In this document: positions 1-9,571 of the stretch, piece after piece
Numbering within the stretch: position 1 is the first letter of the stretch
Layout of the letters: each line of letters begins with the position of its first letter
Origin: Desulfosarcina sp. BuS5
GTDB taxonomy: Bacteria > Desulfobacterota > Desulfobacteria > Desulfobacterales > BuS5
Direction: 5' to 3'
NCBI RefSeq assembly: GCF_028752835.1
Contig: NZ_CP087952.1
Location: forward strand, 2,771,041-2,835,040
DNA: 64,000 bases
Notes under the pieces: model-generated
Databases searched by the model: none
Told to the model about the DNA's origin: nothing
The model's input: only the letters and a program-made list of their open reading frames with translations
Made by a program: the position numbers and the translations under genes

Positions 1-1752
1 ATTATAATCCTCAAGAGTAGAAACATCCACCTTTTCAGGCAGTTGTTTTTTCTCATTGAGGAGCTTTGTGAGCTCTGCCTCTAACTGGCTTATTCCTGAT
101 TCTAAACAGGCTTTCAAGCTGTTTTCGCGCCTTGAGCCATCTTTGTTTAAAACTTCCTTAGTCCTTGAATTTTTTTTATGCTTTTTATCAAGCTTTTTAC
201 GTACGGTCTTAATTTCTTTCTCAATGGATTTGATAGCAGGATTTGCTATAAGCTGTTTATCGCTATCTAATGTTTTAAAGCCGGGGTGATAATGAAAAGG
301 ATGCCTGTCATGGAGGTGTTTAAATGTATTTTCAGAGGCACCCCAGCGGTTCAATATAGCTTGTGCGCATTGAAGAGTAGTTATAGGTCTGCCGTCATCC
401 CATGCAAGACAGCATGTCCGACGGTTGCTGGTCTGATTCCAAAGATAAATTTTCCTGAGTTCAAAGGTTTTAGTTTTACCATTTTCCTCCAGGGTGAAGG
501 TCTTTTCACCCTCGAAAATGCGGTATTTTTTGTTGTTCATCTCAAAGGATTCGTTAAAACAATCATCATCTAACTCCTTGAGTTTTTTTGAATCAACGTG
601 TTTTTCCCAAGTAACAAAGGGAATTTTATCTTCAATAAGAGAGTTAAAAAATGGAGCGCCATACCCTTCTCTGTCAAAGACCATGATGGGAGGCTCTGTA
701 AGTTCCTTGGCCCATTTTTTTTTCAGTTCGACAATATGAGTTTTAAGATCGCCTTTTCCTTCTTGAATCTGAAAATCAACAATACGACCACTTTCATCGC
801 ATGTAACTATATTTGTTTGTCCCGGCATCATCATTTTGCGCTGTGTATTAAAGGCAAGATGAATTTTTCGTCTGCCTGTGTATGGAAGCAGATGCCCATC
901 TGCAAACCATATACAGGTACTGACCAATCCGCCTAAAAGCTGTTGCTTAAAAAATAATTTACAAAGAGATGTGGAAAATCGTAAATTACAAGCTGCATAG
1001 AACCATTGCCAAACATCTCTTTTTGGAGGCAATTTATTGAGGCCCAAAATAAGCCCCGCTTCTTTCTGGTTAATATTTTTCAGTTGTTCTATGGATTTGA
1101 TATTATTGGCGACCATCAACAAGAAAACTAAAAATATTTTATAGGCAGAACCAAAATAACCCATTATCAGCTTAAGCCATTGATTTGTACTAATTAAAAC
1201 AATTAGATAAGGGAATATCCCTGCAAAACGAGTGAATTTCCAATCATGAAGGCTCTTAAATGGTTGTTCGTCTTTTGAAACAAGTTGTTCGCCGAATTCA
1301 AAATCAAGCTCCTGCTGTTTTTTTTGATTTTCTAATCGTTTAGCTTTTCTCTCTTTAGCGAGAATGACAGCCTTGGTGCCCTGTATGCGTTTGTGCTGCG
1401 TGCTCTTGCGATGTTGTTCAAGATTTTTGCCCATTTTGGGATTATATCCACCCAATAAGCCTTCTGTCCCAAATTTTTTTTTGCTCTCAATGTAATTGTG
1501 TATCGTTTGTCTGCTAATATTAAGGGCACCAGCCAATAAAGATTTATTCGCACCCAATTCAACGGCATCAACAACAAATATTTTTTTTGCCGGCTTGTCA
1601 GAAATATCAACCTTTTTAACAATGATATCGCGGTTTTTAAGGGTAATCATGTGCTTATTTCTTCTGTTAAAAACCAACGACAAATTTGCGCCAATCATTT
1701 TGGTGTTATCGTTTTTTTTCTTTGGTATATCTGGAAATAGTTGTTTTTGCAT
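1..1752 (-). CDS. Large transposase of the 2.36-kb IS (3' end outside window)
   Basis: An open frame begins at the ATG at 1750-1752 and runs off the left edge without a stop. Compared with the copy at 11661-13025 the complete protein would be about 691 residues. The N-terminal third has a helix-turn-helix-like stretch (around residues 60-95, with SLLAGALNISRQTIHNY). The middle has acidic positions that fit a DDE nuclease core (FADGH and later VFDREGYG). The C-terminal part is rich in lysine and glutamate and probably forms coiled coils. Role: transposition of its own element. This is the only copy in the window with an undamaged 5' half. A hairpin (GATACCTTA with TAAGGTATC) sits just upstream between 1756 and 1800 and may hold the promoter or limit read-in. 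The family is not recognised with certainty. Confidence 0.8.
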   Translation of the reverse strand, partial: MQKQLFPDIPKKKNDNTKMIGANLSLVFNRRNKHMITLKNRDIIVKKVDISDKPAKKIFVVDAVELGANKSLLAGALNISRQTIHNYIESKKKFGTEGLLGGYNPKMGKNLEQHRKSTQHKRIQGTKAVILAKERKAKRLENQKKQQELDFEFGEQLVSKDEQPFKSLHDWKFTRFAGIFPYLIVLISTNQWLKLIMGYFGSAYKIFLVFLLMVANNIKSIEQLKNINQKEAGLILGLNKLPPKRDVWQWFYAACNLRFSTSLCKLFFKQQLLGGLVSTCIWFADGHLLPYTGRRKIHLAFNTQRKMMMPGQTNIVTCDESGRIVDFQIQEGKGDLKTHIVELKKKWAKELTEPPIMVFDREGYGAPFFNSLIEDKIPFVTWEKHVDSKKLKELDDDCFNESFEMNNKKYRIFEGEKTFTLEENGKTKTFELRKIYLWNQTSNRRTCCLAWDDGRPITTLQCAQAILNRWGASENTFKHLHDRHPFHYHPGFKTLDSDKQLIANPAIKSIEKEIKTVRKKLDKKHKKNSRTKEVLNKDGSRRENSLKACLESGISQLEAELTKLLNEKKQLPEKVDVSTLEDYN

Positions 1753-1983
1753 AATTGATACCTTAATGTGGTGTACGCAATGTGAATTTTTAATAAGGTA
1801 TCACAAAAAAATATTTTTTACAAAATAAATTTACATTAAATAAAAGAAATAGTTAAAATAAAATAGGTTAAACATATGAATGTCCAACATTATGCTTGTC
1901 CAATAAATTACTGGAGAATAGTCTAACTACCTGAATAATAAGGCTTTACGCATTTCTATTCACTTTGTACGTTCCGAGGTCTG
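1..1983 (-). mobile_element. Large IS, copy 1 (runs off the left edge)
   Basis: The right end carries the 12-bp terminus TTCCGAGGTCTG at 1972-1983. Its inverse CAGACCTCGGAA begins the other two copies at 6191 and 11608. Aligned to the copy at 11608, about 377 bp are missing beyond the window edge, so the whole element would be about 2.36 kb. It is inserted into another transposase gene (remnant at 1960-2445). I cannot assign an IS family. Confidence 0.8.
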
Positions 1984-2445
1984 GACAATGTGTTTGGCAA
2001 CCGTATCGACACATAAAGCACCTCTGAATGCAGGCACATAAGTCTTGCGAAGTTTTTCGCCCCGCTTACAGCTCCCATTTTTTACCTGATATGCATTGAA
2101 GCCGCACATGCTCATAAGGAGTTCATCAGTGAGCAATAAATCGGTTATTTGATCCATTTTTTTGATGGATCCGACGACTTTCATTAAGTAAACAAAAAGT
2201 ATCTGCGCAAAAGGGACATTTTTTCTTTGTTGATTTTTTGGATCAAGGTGTTCCAGAAAAGGAAATACTTCAATGTCCTGCAGATAATTGAAGAAGGAAT
2301 TAAACAAGGTAGCCTCATCCATGGCATAGACCACGTCCATTTCGTGGCGATGAAAAAGGTAGTCTGCAACCTTGCCGTCATTCCGCTCTGCGGTGTGCCA
2401 AAAAAGTCGTTTACAGAGTGTGTCTTGTAATTGTTCCCTCGAAGC
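1960..2445 (-). pseudogene. Transposase N-terminal fragment, interrupted by the large IS
   Basis: The most likely start is the ATG at 2445 (MASREQLQDTL). The protein has the look of the N-terminal part of a DDE-type transposase, with the stretches LFVYLMKVVGSIKKMDQI and MCGFNAYQVKNGSCKRG followed by GALCVDTVAKHIV. Its own sequence stops at 1983, where the inverted repeat of the 2.36-kb IS begins. The last residues to the stop at 1960 are read from the IS end. It is therefore a nested insertion and the catalytic half is absent here. An upstream in-frame ATG at 2478 is possible but less likely. Confidence 0.7.
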
Positions 2446-2821
2446 CATGCAAAATATTAAGCACAAATCGGAGGGCATGTCAAATGGGAGGTCATCAAAT
2501 CCTCAATAATTTCAACTAGTTATGGACGATTTTTATTTGACATAGAGGCGTTTTTATTATTTGACGCATACCCCTTCCCTGGTTTGTATATGATTGTGCA
2601 CTCACGCCCTCCTGAGCGCCTGAGAACAGCATTGTATGGCAAATTAAAAAACGCGGTGCAAAATCAATATGTTGAATTTTTTTTAAAAAAATGCATTTTT
2701 TTTCGATCCTTATATCGGAGTTTTAGTTCTTTGTTGTGCCCGACAAGGCATGCTGGTTATATAAAATACATAAAAAAATCAATATTGATCTTGGCAAAAA
2801 TAATAAATGTTTTATATTATA

Positions 2822-2950
2822 AAAGGGTGTTGCAAAGTAAAAAAACTTTGATAATAAAATCAATTAGTTAACCCAGAAAAACCCCATTTTTCCATTATGG
2901 CGTAACTATTTGTTTTAACTACCAATAATAGCAATCTTTACAACACCCTT
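2822..2950. repeat. MITE copy 1
   Basis: A 129-bp element with near-perfect terminal inverted repeats (AAAGGGTGTTGCAAAG at the left, CTTTACAACACCCTT at the right), flanked by TA on both sides. A second copy over 90 per cent identical lies at 14595-14720. It has no coding capacity. The TA flanks fit a Tc1/mariner- or IS630-mobilised MITE. The rest of the 2484-2999 gap is AT-rich and shows no gene. Confidence 0.75.
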
Positions 2951-2999
2951 TATAAGTCTGTCTTAAAATATTTTTTCTGTAATAAATTAAGGAGTAACA

Positions 3000-5411
3000 A
3001 TGGCTGAAGCTGACAACGACGATCTGATTAGCTTGCTCGAAGAAGAAGAAAAAGATATTGACTTACCCAATCTCCTACCACTACTGGCCGTTCGGGATGT
3101 TGTAGTTTTTCCGGATATGCTGCTCCCGCTTTTTGTGGGGCGCAGCATATCGATACGGGCTGTTGATGAGGCTGTTGCAAAAGACGGTTTTATCCTTCTT
3201 GTAACACAAAAAAAACAACACCTGAAAGAAGGCCCACAGCCGGATGACCTGTACACTATAGGCACTATTGCCAGAATTCTGCGTATCCTTAAGCTTCCTG
3301 ACGGCAGGATTAAAGCTCTGATCCAGGGAATCGCCAAAGCAAAAATAATCAAATATGTACGGAAAAGATCTTTTTATCGTGTTAAATCGGAAGTAATTTT
3401 TGAAAAGCCTGTCAAGAACATCACTATCCCTATAGAAGCGCTAATGCGTAGTGTGCGAAAGCATTCCGAAAAGATAATAGAATTAAAGGATGAATTCTCA
3501 GGCGATATCAGTTCTATCCTGGAGAGTATTGAATCTCCAGGCAAACTGGCCGATCTTGTTGCATCCAATTTAAAATTGAAAATTGAAGAATCTCAAAGTC
3601 TGCTTGAACTTGTCGATCCTGTTAAACGTCTTAAAAAAATCAACAAATTCCTTTCAAGAGAACTTGAACTCTCTTCCATGCAGGCTAAAATACAGTCTGA
3701 TGTCAGAGTTGAGATATCCAAGAATCAGCGTGACTATTTTTTAAGAGAACAGGTTAGAGCAATCAACAAGGAGCTTGGTGATAGCGATGACAAATCAAAG
3801 GAAATAACCGAATATAAAACTAAAATCAAAAAGGCTAAAATGCCTTCCGAAGCCGGCAAGGCGGCTAAGAAAGAGTTAAAGCGTCTTTCTTTGATGCATC
3901 CTGATTCCGCAGAATCATCTGTTATTCGGACATATCTGGACTGGCTGGTCGAACTGCCCTGGAGCAAATCGACTAAAGACAATCTTGACATAAAAAAAGC
4001 TAAAGAAGAACTAAACGCAGCACATCATGGTCTGAAAAAAATCAAGAACCGTATTCTGGAAAATATTAGTGTCAAAAAACTTAACCCCCAGTCCAAAGGG
4101 CAGATTCTCTGTTTTGCCGGGCCTCCAGGTGTCGGCAAAACTTCTCTGGGTCAGGCTATTTCCAAGGCAATGGGACGCAAGTTCATAAGAATATCTCTTG
4201 GCGGTATACGGGATGAAGCGGAAATCAGAGGTCATAGACGCACATATATTGGGGCGCTGCCAGGCCGTATTTTACAAGGCTTAAAGCAGTGCAACACCAA
4301 TAATCCTGTTTTCATGCTGGATGAAATCGACAAAATAGGGGCGGATTTTCGTGGTGATCCTTCCTCCGCATTGCTGGAAGCTCTCGATCCTGAACAGAAT
4401 TCGGAATTTAGCGATCACTATCTGAACATTACCTTCGATCTTTCAAAAGTAATGTTTATCCTCACTGCAAATATAACCGATACAATCCCCTCAGCCCTTT
4501 TTGACAGGATGGAAGTAATTAATCTTACAGGATATACTGAAGAAGAAAAACAAATTATAGCAGAAAAGTTTTTAATCCCCCGTCAAATCACCGAGAACGG
4601 CCTTACACCGAAAACCCTCTCCATAAGCAACGGTGCTCTGCTCAAAATAATACAGGAATACACCATGGAGGCGGGCTTGAGAAACCTGGAACGTGAAATT
4701 AAAAAAATATGCCGCAAAATAGCGCGTAAAATAGCAGAGGGAGAAAAAAAACTTTTTCAGATTACACAGAACAACCTGCATCAGTATCTTGGATTGCATA
4801 AATATTATCCTGAAATGGACAAAGAAGAGAGCCAGGTAGGTCTGGCCACAGGGCTTGCCTGGACCCAGGTAGGCGGAGAGGTACTATATGTTGAATCCTC
4901 CCTGATATCAGGCAAGGGTGACCTGATAATAACCGGACAGCTTGGGGATGTTATGCAGGAATCCGCACGAGCCGCCGTTAGTTATACCAAGGCAAATCTG
5001 CAATCTTTGGACATTGAAAAAGATTTCTTCGAAAATCTTGATATACATATACATGTTCCAGCCGGCGCCATACCAAAAGACGGGCCTTCAGCAGGAATTG
5101 TTATGGCCGCTTCCCTGATTTCATCCGCAACCGGCAAACCTTTAAATAAAGATATAGCCATGACAGGGGAAATCACCTTAAGAGGCCGGGTTCTCCCGAT
5201 AGGGGGTCTAAAGGAGAAGGCGCTGGGCGCTTTGAGGGCCGGAATCAATACCATTATAATTCCGGAAAAAAACAAAAAGGATATCGCAGAATTACCAGCA
5301 AATGTTAAACGAAAAATAAAATTCATTTCCGTAAAAAACATGGATGAGGCTCTCTCGATTGTTTTAGAGAAAGAAAAAAACGAAACAAAAAAAACAAGCA
5401 ATAACAAATAA
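3000..5411 (+). CDS. lon: ATP-dependent protease Lon
   Basis: Cytosolic AAA+ serine protease that unfolds and degrades damaged and regulatory proteins. The 803 residues have the standard order: N-terminal LON substrate-binding domain (about 25-220), coiled linker, AAA+ module with Walker A GPPGVGKT at 374-381 and Walker B FMLDEIDK, then the protease domain. The catalytic dyad is visible as Ser697 in KDGPSAG and Lys740 in GLKEKALGA. The start follows a clear AAGGAG at the usual spacing. The length is typical for bacterial LonA. The stop is followed after one triplet by the tsaB start, so the two are probably co-transcribed. The tail is lysine-rich, which is not unusual. Confidence 0.97.
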   Translation: MAEADNDDLISLLEEEEKDIDLPNLLPLLAVRDVVVFPDMLLPLFVGRSISIRAVDEAVAKDGFILLVTQKKQHLKEGPQPDDLYTIGTIARILRILKLPDGRIKALIQGIAKAKIIKYVRKRSFYRVKSEVIFEKPVKNITIPIEALMRSVRKHSEKIIELKDEFSGDISSILESIESPGKLADLVASNLKLKIEESQSLLELVDPVKRLKKINKFLSRELELSSMQAKIQSDVRVEISKNQRDYFLREQVRAINKELGDSDDKSKEITEYKTKIKKAKMPSEAGKAAKKELKRLSLMHPDSAESSVIRTYLDWLVELPWSKSTKDNLDIKKAKEELNAAHHGLKKIKNRILENISVKKLNPQSKGQILCFAGPPGVGKTSLGQAISKAMGRKFIRISLGGIRDEAEIRGHRRTYIGALPGRILQGLKQCNTNNPVFMLDEIDKIGADFRGDPSSALLEALDPEQNSEFSDHYLNITFDLSKVMFILTANITDTIPSALFDRMEVINLTGYTEEEKQIIAEKFLIPRQITENGLTPKTLSISNGALLKIIQEYTMEAGLRNLEREIKKICRKIARKIAEGEKKLFQITQNNLHQYLGLHKYYPEMDKEESQVGLATGLAWTQVGGEVLYVESSLISGKGDLIITGQLGDVMQESARAAVSYTKANLQSLDIEKDFFENLDIHIHVPAGAIPKDGPSAGIVMAASLISSATGKPLNKDIAMTGEITLRGRVLPIGGLKEKALGALRAGINTIIIPEKNKKDIAELPANVKRKIKFISVKNMDEALSIVLEKEKNETKKTSNNK

Positions 5412-5414
5412 TAG

Positions 5415-6113
5415 ATGAAGATACTTGCAGCAGATACTGCGACAATGAGTTGCAGCGTTGCCTTAATAGATAACGGGAATCTTCTATGTGAGCAAACCCT
5501 TATCAGCGGCCAGACCCACTCCAGGCATTTGATGGAGATGATTAAAAAGGGGCTTGACCTGGCCGGCCTCAAAATGAACGATATAGACGGATTCGCAGTT
5601 ACCAAAGGCCCGGGAACATTTACCGGACTCCGCATAGGCATAAGTTCAATCAAAGGGCTTGCGGCAGCGTCAGGCAAACCGGTTGCCGGTATATCAAGCC
5701 TGGCTGCCTTAGCTGCGCAATCCTCTTTTTCAGGGCATGTCTGCACCATGATTGATGCACGCAGAGGTGAGGTCTACAGCGCACGTTACTCTGTATCCGC
5801 ATCAGGATTTAACTGTAGCATTGTAAAACAAGAGTCTGCTGAAACGGTTATGACTCCTGAACAAACAGTTTCCGATATAGATGGGCATGCTCTTTTTATC
5901 GGAAACGGAGCCTTCCTGTATCAACAAAAAATAAAAGGGATACTTGGGCACCTGGCAATTTTTCCCTCTTTCTTGCAAAATACCATTCAAGCATCGACGA
6001 TTGCACGGCTCGGAATGGAGCAACTGCAAAAAAAATACTCTACAGAACCACACCCGCTGGTGCCAAGCTATATAAGAGCATCCGATGCGGAAAAAATGAG
6101 ATCCAACCGGTAG
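5415..6113 (+). CDS. tsaB: tRNA threonylcarbamoyladenosine biosynthesis protein TsaB
   Basis: Partner of TsaD and TsaE in making the t6A modification at position 37 of ANN-decoding tRNAs. It has the ASKHA-like N-terminal lobe (ILAADTATMSCSVAL) and the family signature KGPGTFTGLRIGI around residues 65-80. The second lobe is short, as usual for TsaB rather than TsaD, and there are no metal-binding histidines. At 232 residues it is normal length. It starts three bases after the lon stop, indicating translational coupling. A partial palindromic repeat follows its stop. Confidence 0.93.
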   Translation: MKILAADTATMSCSVALIDNGNLLCEQTLISGQTHSRHLMEMIKKGLDLAGLKMNDIDGFAVTKGPGTFTGLRIGISSIKGLAAASGKPVAGISSLAALAAQSSFSGHVCTMIDARRGEVYSARYSVSASGFNCSIVKQESAETVMTPEQTVSDIDGHALFIGNGAFLYQQKIKGILGHLAIFPSFLQNTIQASTIARLGMEQLQKKYSTEPHPLVPSYIRASDAEKMRSNR

Positions 6114-6116
6114 CTT

Positions 6117-6150
6117 GCTGGTAGTGCGTCGACCGAAGGTTTTGACAGAA
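6117..6150 (-). repeat. Palindromic repeat family P1, partial copy
   Basis: The stretch GTCGACCGAAGGTTTTGAC matches the inner part of the P1 copy at 25907-26020. The outer arms are missing or unrecognisable. It lies in the 131-bp gap after tsaB. Confidence 0.5.
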
Positions 6151-6190
6151 ATTATTGACAACCATCGAATCCTTCATTATTTTATAACAT

Positions 6191-7207
6191 CAGACCTCGG
6201 AAAAAAAATAGCATTTTAAGCATAATTTTTTGGACACTTTCCTTTTAAATAGGTGACGAACCAACTTCAATCTGTAATATTTTTCCAATCGGAATATAGG
6301 CGCTTAATGCATTCAATCTTTTACAAAATTGTTCCTGCGCTTTTCGGCGGCTTGGTTGTTGAAAAGGCTCCAATCGGACAACCACTCTGTCTGCTTCAGA
6401 TTTGATCCATCCATGAGACTGAGTGATGGCATAAAACAAGTCCACATATTCATTTTCATTCGGGTAATGACACAATAACCAGTCAGTCATATCCTTACGC
6501 GCATTCCATAATGAAGCTGTAACAAAATCAAAAAGATTTTTTCCTTCATTATCAATCTTCTTAAAGGAATTATAATCCTCAAGAGTAGAAACATCCACCT
6601 TTTCAGGCAGTTGTTTTTTCTCATTGAGGAGCTTTGTGAGCTCTGCCTCTAACTGGCTTATTCCTGATTCTAAACAGGCTTTCAAGCTGTTTTCGCGCCT
6701 TGAGCCATCTTTGTTTAAAACTTCCTTAGTCCTTGAATTTTTTTTATGCTTTTTATCAAGCTTTTTACGTACGGTCTTAATTTCTTTCTCAATGGATTTG
6801 ATAGCAGGATTTGCTATAAGCTGTTTATCGCTATCTAATGTTTTAAAGCCGGGGTGATAATGAAAAGGATGCCTGTCATGGAGGTGTTTAAATGTATTTT
6901 CAGAGGCACCCCAGCGGTTCAATATAGCTTGTGCGCATTGAAGAGTAGTTATAGGTCTGCCGTCATCCCATGCAAGACAGCATGTCCGACGGTTGCTGGT
7001 CTGATTCCAAAGATAAATTTTCCTGAGTTCAAAGGTTTTAGTTTTACCATTTTCCTCCAGGGTGAAGGTCTTTTCACCCTCGAAAATGCGGTATTTTTTG
7101 TTGTTCATCTCAAAGGATTCGTTAAAACAATCATCATCTAACTCCTTGAGTTTTTTTGAATCAACGTGTTTTTCCCAAGTAACAAAGGGAATTTTATCTT
7201 CAATAAG
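6191..7207 (-). mobile_element. Large IS, copy 2 (5'-truncated)
   Basis: Begins with the inverted repeat CAGACCTCGGAA and matches the other two copies up to 7207, where the sequence changes abruptly to unrelated AT-rich DNA. About 1.35 kb of the right side is missing, so it cannot move by itself. Confidence 0.85.
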
Positions 7208-7240
7208 TAAGGTACTCCCCATTGTCAAGACAAAAAACAA
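6245..7240 (-). pseudogene. C-terminal half of the large IS transposase
   Basis: From 7207 to the stop the translation is almost identical to the C-terminal 320 residues of the transposase at 1-1752 and 11661-13025. One visible change is EPFQQ instead of EPLQQ near the end. The first dozen codons (from 7240) come from foreign flanking DNA, so the open frame is accidental. The DNA-binding N-terminus and part of the nuclease core are lost. Confidence 0.85.
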
Positions 7241-7330
7241 GGTTTTTTAAGGTGCGCTTTTGAGCTATAAATAATCCTGAAAATTAAAAAAATAATAGTA
7301 AATAAAAAAAATATGTTTCTGTTTATCATA

Positions 7331-7476
7331 AAAATGTTCATAAACAACTTAACTAATTGATTTAATAAATAATAATACCATTCTAAAATGTTCATAACTT
7401 ATTGATAAAATGTTTATAACTTTTTTGTATCTCATTAACATACTGTTAAAATTCAATATTAATATGTTTATAACTT
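7331..7476. repeat. Four iteron-like 13-16-mers
   Basis: Four direct copies of the motif AAATGTTYATAACTT lie at 7331-7343 (shorter), 7385-7400, 7407-7422 and 7461-7476, in very AT-rich DNA. Nothing else is recognised between 7208 and 7585. They lie downstream of the small basic protein gene at 7586-7783, so they are not its operator in the ordinary sense. Confidence 0.5.
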
Positions 7477-7585
7477 ATGCCGCACGTTGAATAGGGCATT
7501 CACCAAAATATATTATTTTTACAACCTCACATTGATCACCATTGCTGATAAATCTTGCCTGTTACTTCCTTTAATTTGTCCGATC

Positions 7586-7783
7586 TTAACTATCAATTTC
7601 GTAATCATCCGGCAAATTCAAAAAATCTTTTTTCGCCAATTGACTCTCAATTAAATAACCAATTTGACCATTCCTCTTGAGCTGTGAAATCATCCACTGT
7701 GGTAATCTAATTGTCACAAGCTCTCGTTTCAAATGGTCTGGTTTCTTTTTTCGACCAGCCCCTGCACGTTTTCCTCCTCTCAT
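7586..7783 (-). CDS. Small basic protein, putative DNA-binding
   Basis: A 65-residue protein. I chose the ATG at 7783 because a good GGAGG ribosome site lies just upstream. A longer frame from 7825 would have to start before that site. The N-terminus MRGGKRAGAGRKKK is strongly basic. A beta strand-like segment (LVTIRLPQWMISQLK) follows, reminiscent of ribbon-helix-helix or CopG-type proteins. The C-terminus is acidic. It may be an orphan antitoxin or an element-associated regulator. No partner toxin is adjacent: the DNA between 7784 and 8017 is AT-rich without a recognisable gene. Confidence 0.5.
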   Translation of the reverse strand: MRGGKRAGAGRKKKPDHLKRELVTIRLPQWMISQLKRNGQIGYLIESQLAKKDFLNLPDDYEIDS

Positions 7784-8017
7784 TTTTTTACCTCCAAAAC
7801 ATATAGTATGTTGAATTAAGTGCAACGCTATTCAAAAAATCATCCTAAAAATACGCTATATATTTGATTAGCGTTATGCAATATTCAAATAAACTCTACT
7901 ACCAACTGATTATGTGTTGGATAGTACGCTTTTATCTTGTTTGCAGCAGGAAACATTTTTTATAATATCAATACGACTTAATGGTATTCTAATTAATTAT
8001 ACAAAGTGGTTCTGAAA

Positions 8018-8812
8018 TTACCCTGGAAAAGTTTTAAAATATATCTCTGCCGGGGTCTGGTAATCCAAAGATTGATGGAGTCGTTCATTATTGTAAAAGC
8101 CAAAATATTCTCCAATGTTTTGAATAGCCTCCCTGACGGTCTCATAATTGTGAAGATAAACACGTTCATATTTCACGGTACGCCAAAGGCGCTCTACGAA
8201 AATGTTATCCAGAGCACGGCCCCGGCCGTCCATGCTGATCTTCACATCGGCTTTTTTTAAAACGCCGGTAAAGGCATCACTGGTAAACTGACTGCCTTGA
8301 TCCGTGTTAAAAATCTTAGGTTTTGCAATTTTTAAGGCACCCTGTAAGGCTTTTATACAAAAATCCTTATCCAATGTGGTTGAAAATTCGTAGCTCAGGA
8401 CATACCGACTAAACCAGTCTATCACTGCTACAAGATAGATAAAACCTGAATTCAAACGGATATAGGTAATATCCGTTGACCACACCTGGTCAACTTGCTC
8501 AATGGAAACGCCTCGCAGCAAGTATGGATAAATTTTATGCTCTTTTGATGCTTTGCTCAAATTTGGTTTTGGATATATAGCTTCAAGTCCCATAAGCCGC
8601 ATCAAACGTCTTATTCGTTTAGGATTAACAGTGTGCCCTTGTCGCTTTAATACGGCCGTCATTTTTTCAACACCGTAGAACGGATATCGGGTATATTCTT
8701 CGTCTATCAATCGCATGAGAGCCAGGTTATAGCTCTCATCTTTGCAGGATTGATAGTAATAGGTTGATCTGTTTATTCCCAAAAGATCACACTGGCGCAT
8801 TACCGGTATCAA
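8018..8812 (-). CDS. IS3-family transposase OrfB (integrase catalytic part)
   Basis: 264 residues with the rve DDE fold of IS3-family OrfB proteins. It has the N-terminal HTH_21-like region (YPFYGVEKMTAVLKRQG), then WSTDITYIRL with the first Asp, FNTDQGSQFTS with the second, and DNIFVERLWRTVKYE with the catalytic Glu. The C-terminus NERLHQSLDYQTPAEIY is typical. It is normally made as an OrfAB fusion by frameshifting from the upstream orfA on the same strand. Complete and apparently undamaged. Confidence 0.93.
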   Translation of the reverse strand: MIPVMRQCDLLGINRSTYYYQSCKDESYNLALMRLIDEEYTRYPFYGVEKMTAVLKRQGHTVNPKRIRRLMRLMGLEAIYPKPNLSKASKEHKIYPYLLRGVSIEQVDQVWSTDITYIRLNSGFIYLVAVIDWFSRYVLSYEFSTTLDKDFCIKALQGALKIAKPKIFNTDQGSQFTSDAFTGVLKKADVKISMDGRGRALDNIFVERLWRTVKYERVYLHNYETVREAIQNIGEYFGFYNNERLHQSLDYQTPAEIYFKTFPG

Positions 8813-8846
8813 AGAATGATTCGGCTCAATGTATTGACGCTTTATA

Positions 8847-9137
8847 TCAATTGAGAAGGTTAGATTTTTTTTTTAGCCAGTCCAATTCGACCTTTAATTG
8901 GCCGATTTGCTGGTAAAGCTCCGCCTGGAATTCTTCAGCGTCTTTTTCTTTTTTTTGACGCTTTTTTGAAAATATATCGGGCAATTCTTCTAATAGACGC
9001 TTTCGCCATTGATTTATTTGATTTGAATGAACTCCATATTCACTAGATAGTTGAGAAATCGTCTTTTCCTTTTTAACCGTTTCAAGCGCTACTTTAGCTT
9101 TGAATGATGCACTGTAATTTTTTCGAATTTTACCCAT
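8847..9137 (-). CDS. IS3-family transposase OrfA (HTH_Tnp_1)
   Basis: 96 residues: a helix-turn-helix (MGKIRKNYSASFKAKVALE, then SQLSSEYGVHSNQINQWRK) that binds the element ends, followed by a leucine-zipper-like coil (QLYQQIGQLKVELDWLKKK). A run of nine A on the coding strand (about 8865-8875), just before its stop, is a plausible slippery site for -1 frameshifting into orfB. A good ribosome site (AGGAGG) precedes the ATG. The terminal repeats could not be placed securely: only a right-hand candidate (GTCCAGTTTTTGGGGAG, about 9190) was seen. Confidence 0.9.
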   Translation of the reverse strand: MGKIRKNYSASFKAKVALETVKKEKTISQLSSEYGVHSNQINQWRKRLLEELPDIFSKKRQKKEKDAEEFQAELYQQIGQLKVELDWLKKKSNLLN

Positions 9138-9218
9138 TGATGAGCCTCCTTTTTGTTGATCAGGATATACTCATTTTACACCTTAAACAACTGTCCAGTT
9201 TTTGGGGAGTATTATAGT

Positions 9219-9355
9219 CTCCAGTTCCATTCCCTGCAGACTTCTTGAGAAATGAAGCGTCTGCTTTTGTCAGGATGTGATTCAATAATCCGCCTGACGG
9301 TCGCTATATTTTGCCTGGTGACTGATCGCCTCCGATATGTTATGACTGATTCCAT
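9219..9355 (-). pseudogene. N-terminal fragment of a DUF4338 (DruA-like) protein
   Basis: Reading from the ATG at 9355 gives a frame with VRRIIESHPDKSRRFISQE followed by CREWNW. This matches the start of DUF4338-type, IS-linked proteins (the family of Druantia DruA), where a similar x-IRxLIxENPxxSRRxLSxxxCExWNW pattern occurs. The frame ends where the IS3-like element begins, near 9218. Only about 45 residues remain, so it is certainly non-functional. The rest of 9356-9571 shows no gene. Confidence 0.6.
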
Positions 9356-9571
9356 TCCTGACACTATAAACCATCAGGCACTGGAACGCAAAATTTTTCT
9401 TAAAAAAATTTGCGGTTAGATATTAAATTTTAAACTCAAAACGATTATTGCCCGTGAACGGTTACACATTATGAGCACTATTATCTACGCTGGTGGCCAG
9501 GTTAATCAACCTCAACGGAGGAAGATTATAGATAAAAAGGCGGGAAAACAAGGGTTATGTTCATATCTTTT

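Noticed and set aside
2584-2871. Plus-strand 95-codon frame before lon
   Set aside because: Runs through the MITE, and its composition follows AT-rich non-coding DNA.
4982-5749. A 255-codon minus-strand frame antisense to lon and tsaB
   Set aside because: Overlaps two certain genes on the other strand and has no recognisable domain or ribosome site. A shadow frame.
9219-9355. A Druantia-type defence locus, because of the DruA-like DUF4338 fragment
   Set aside because: Only about 45 residues remain, no other Druantia gene is near, and most DUF4338 proteins are IS-linked.
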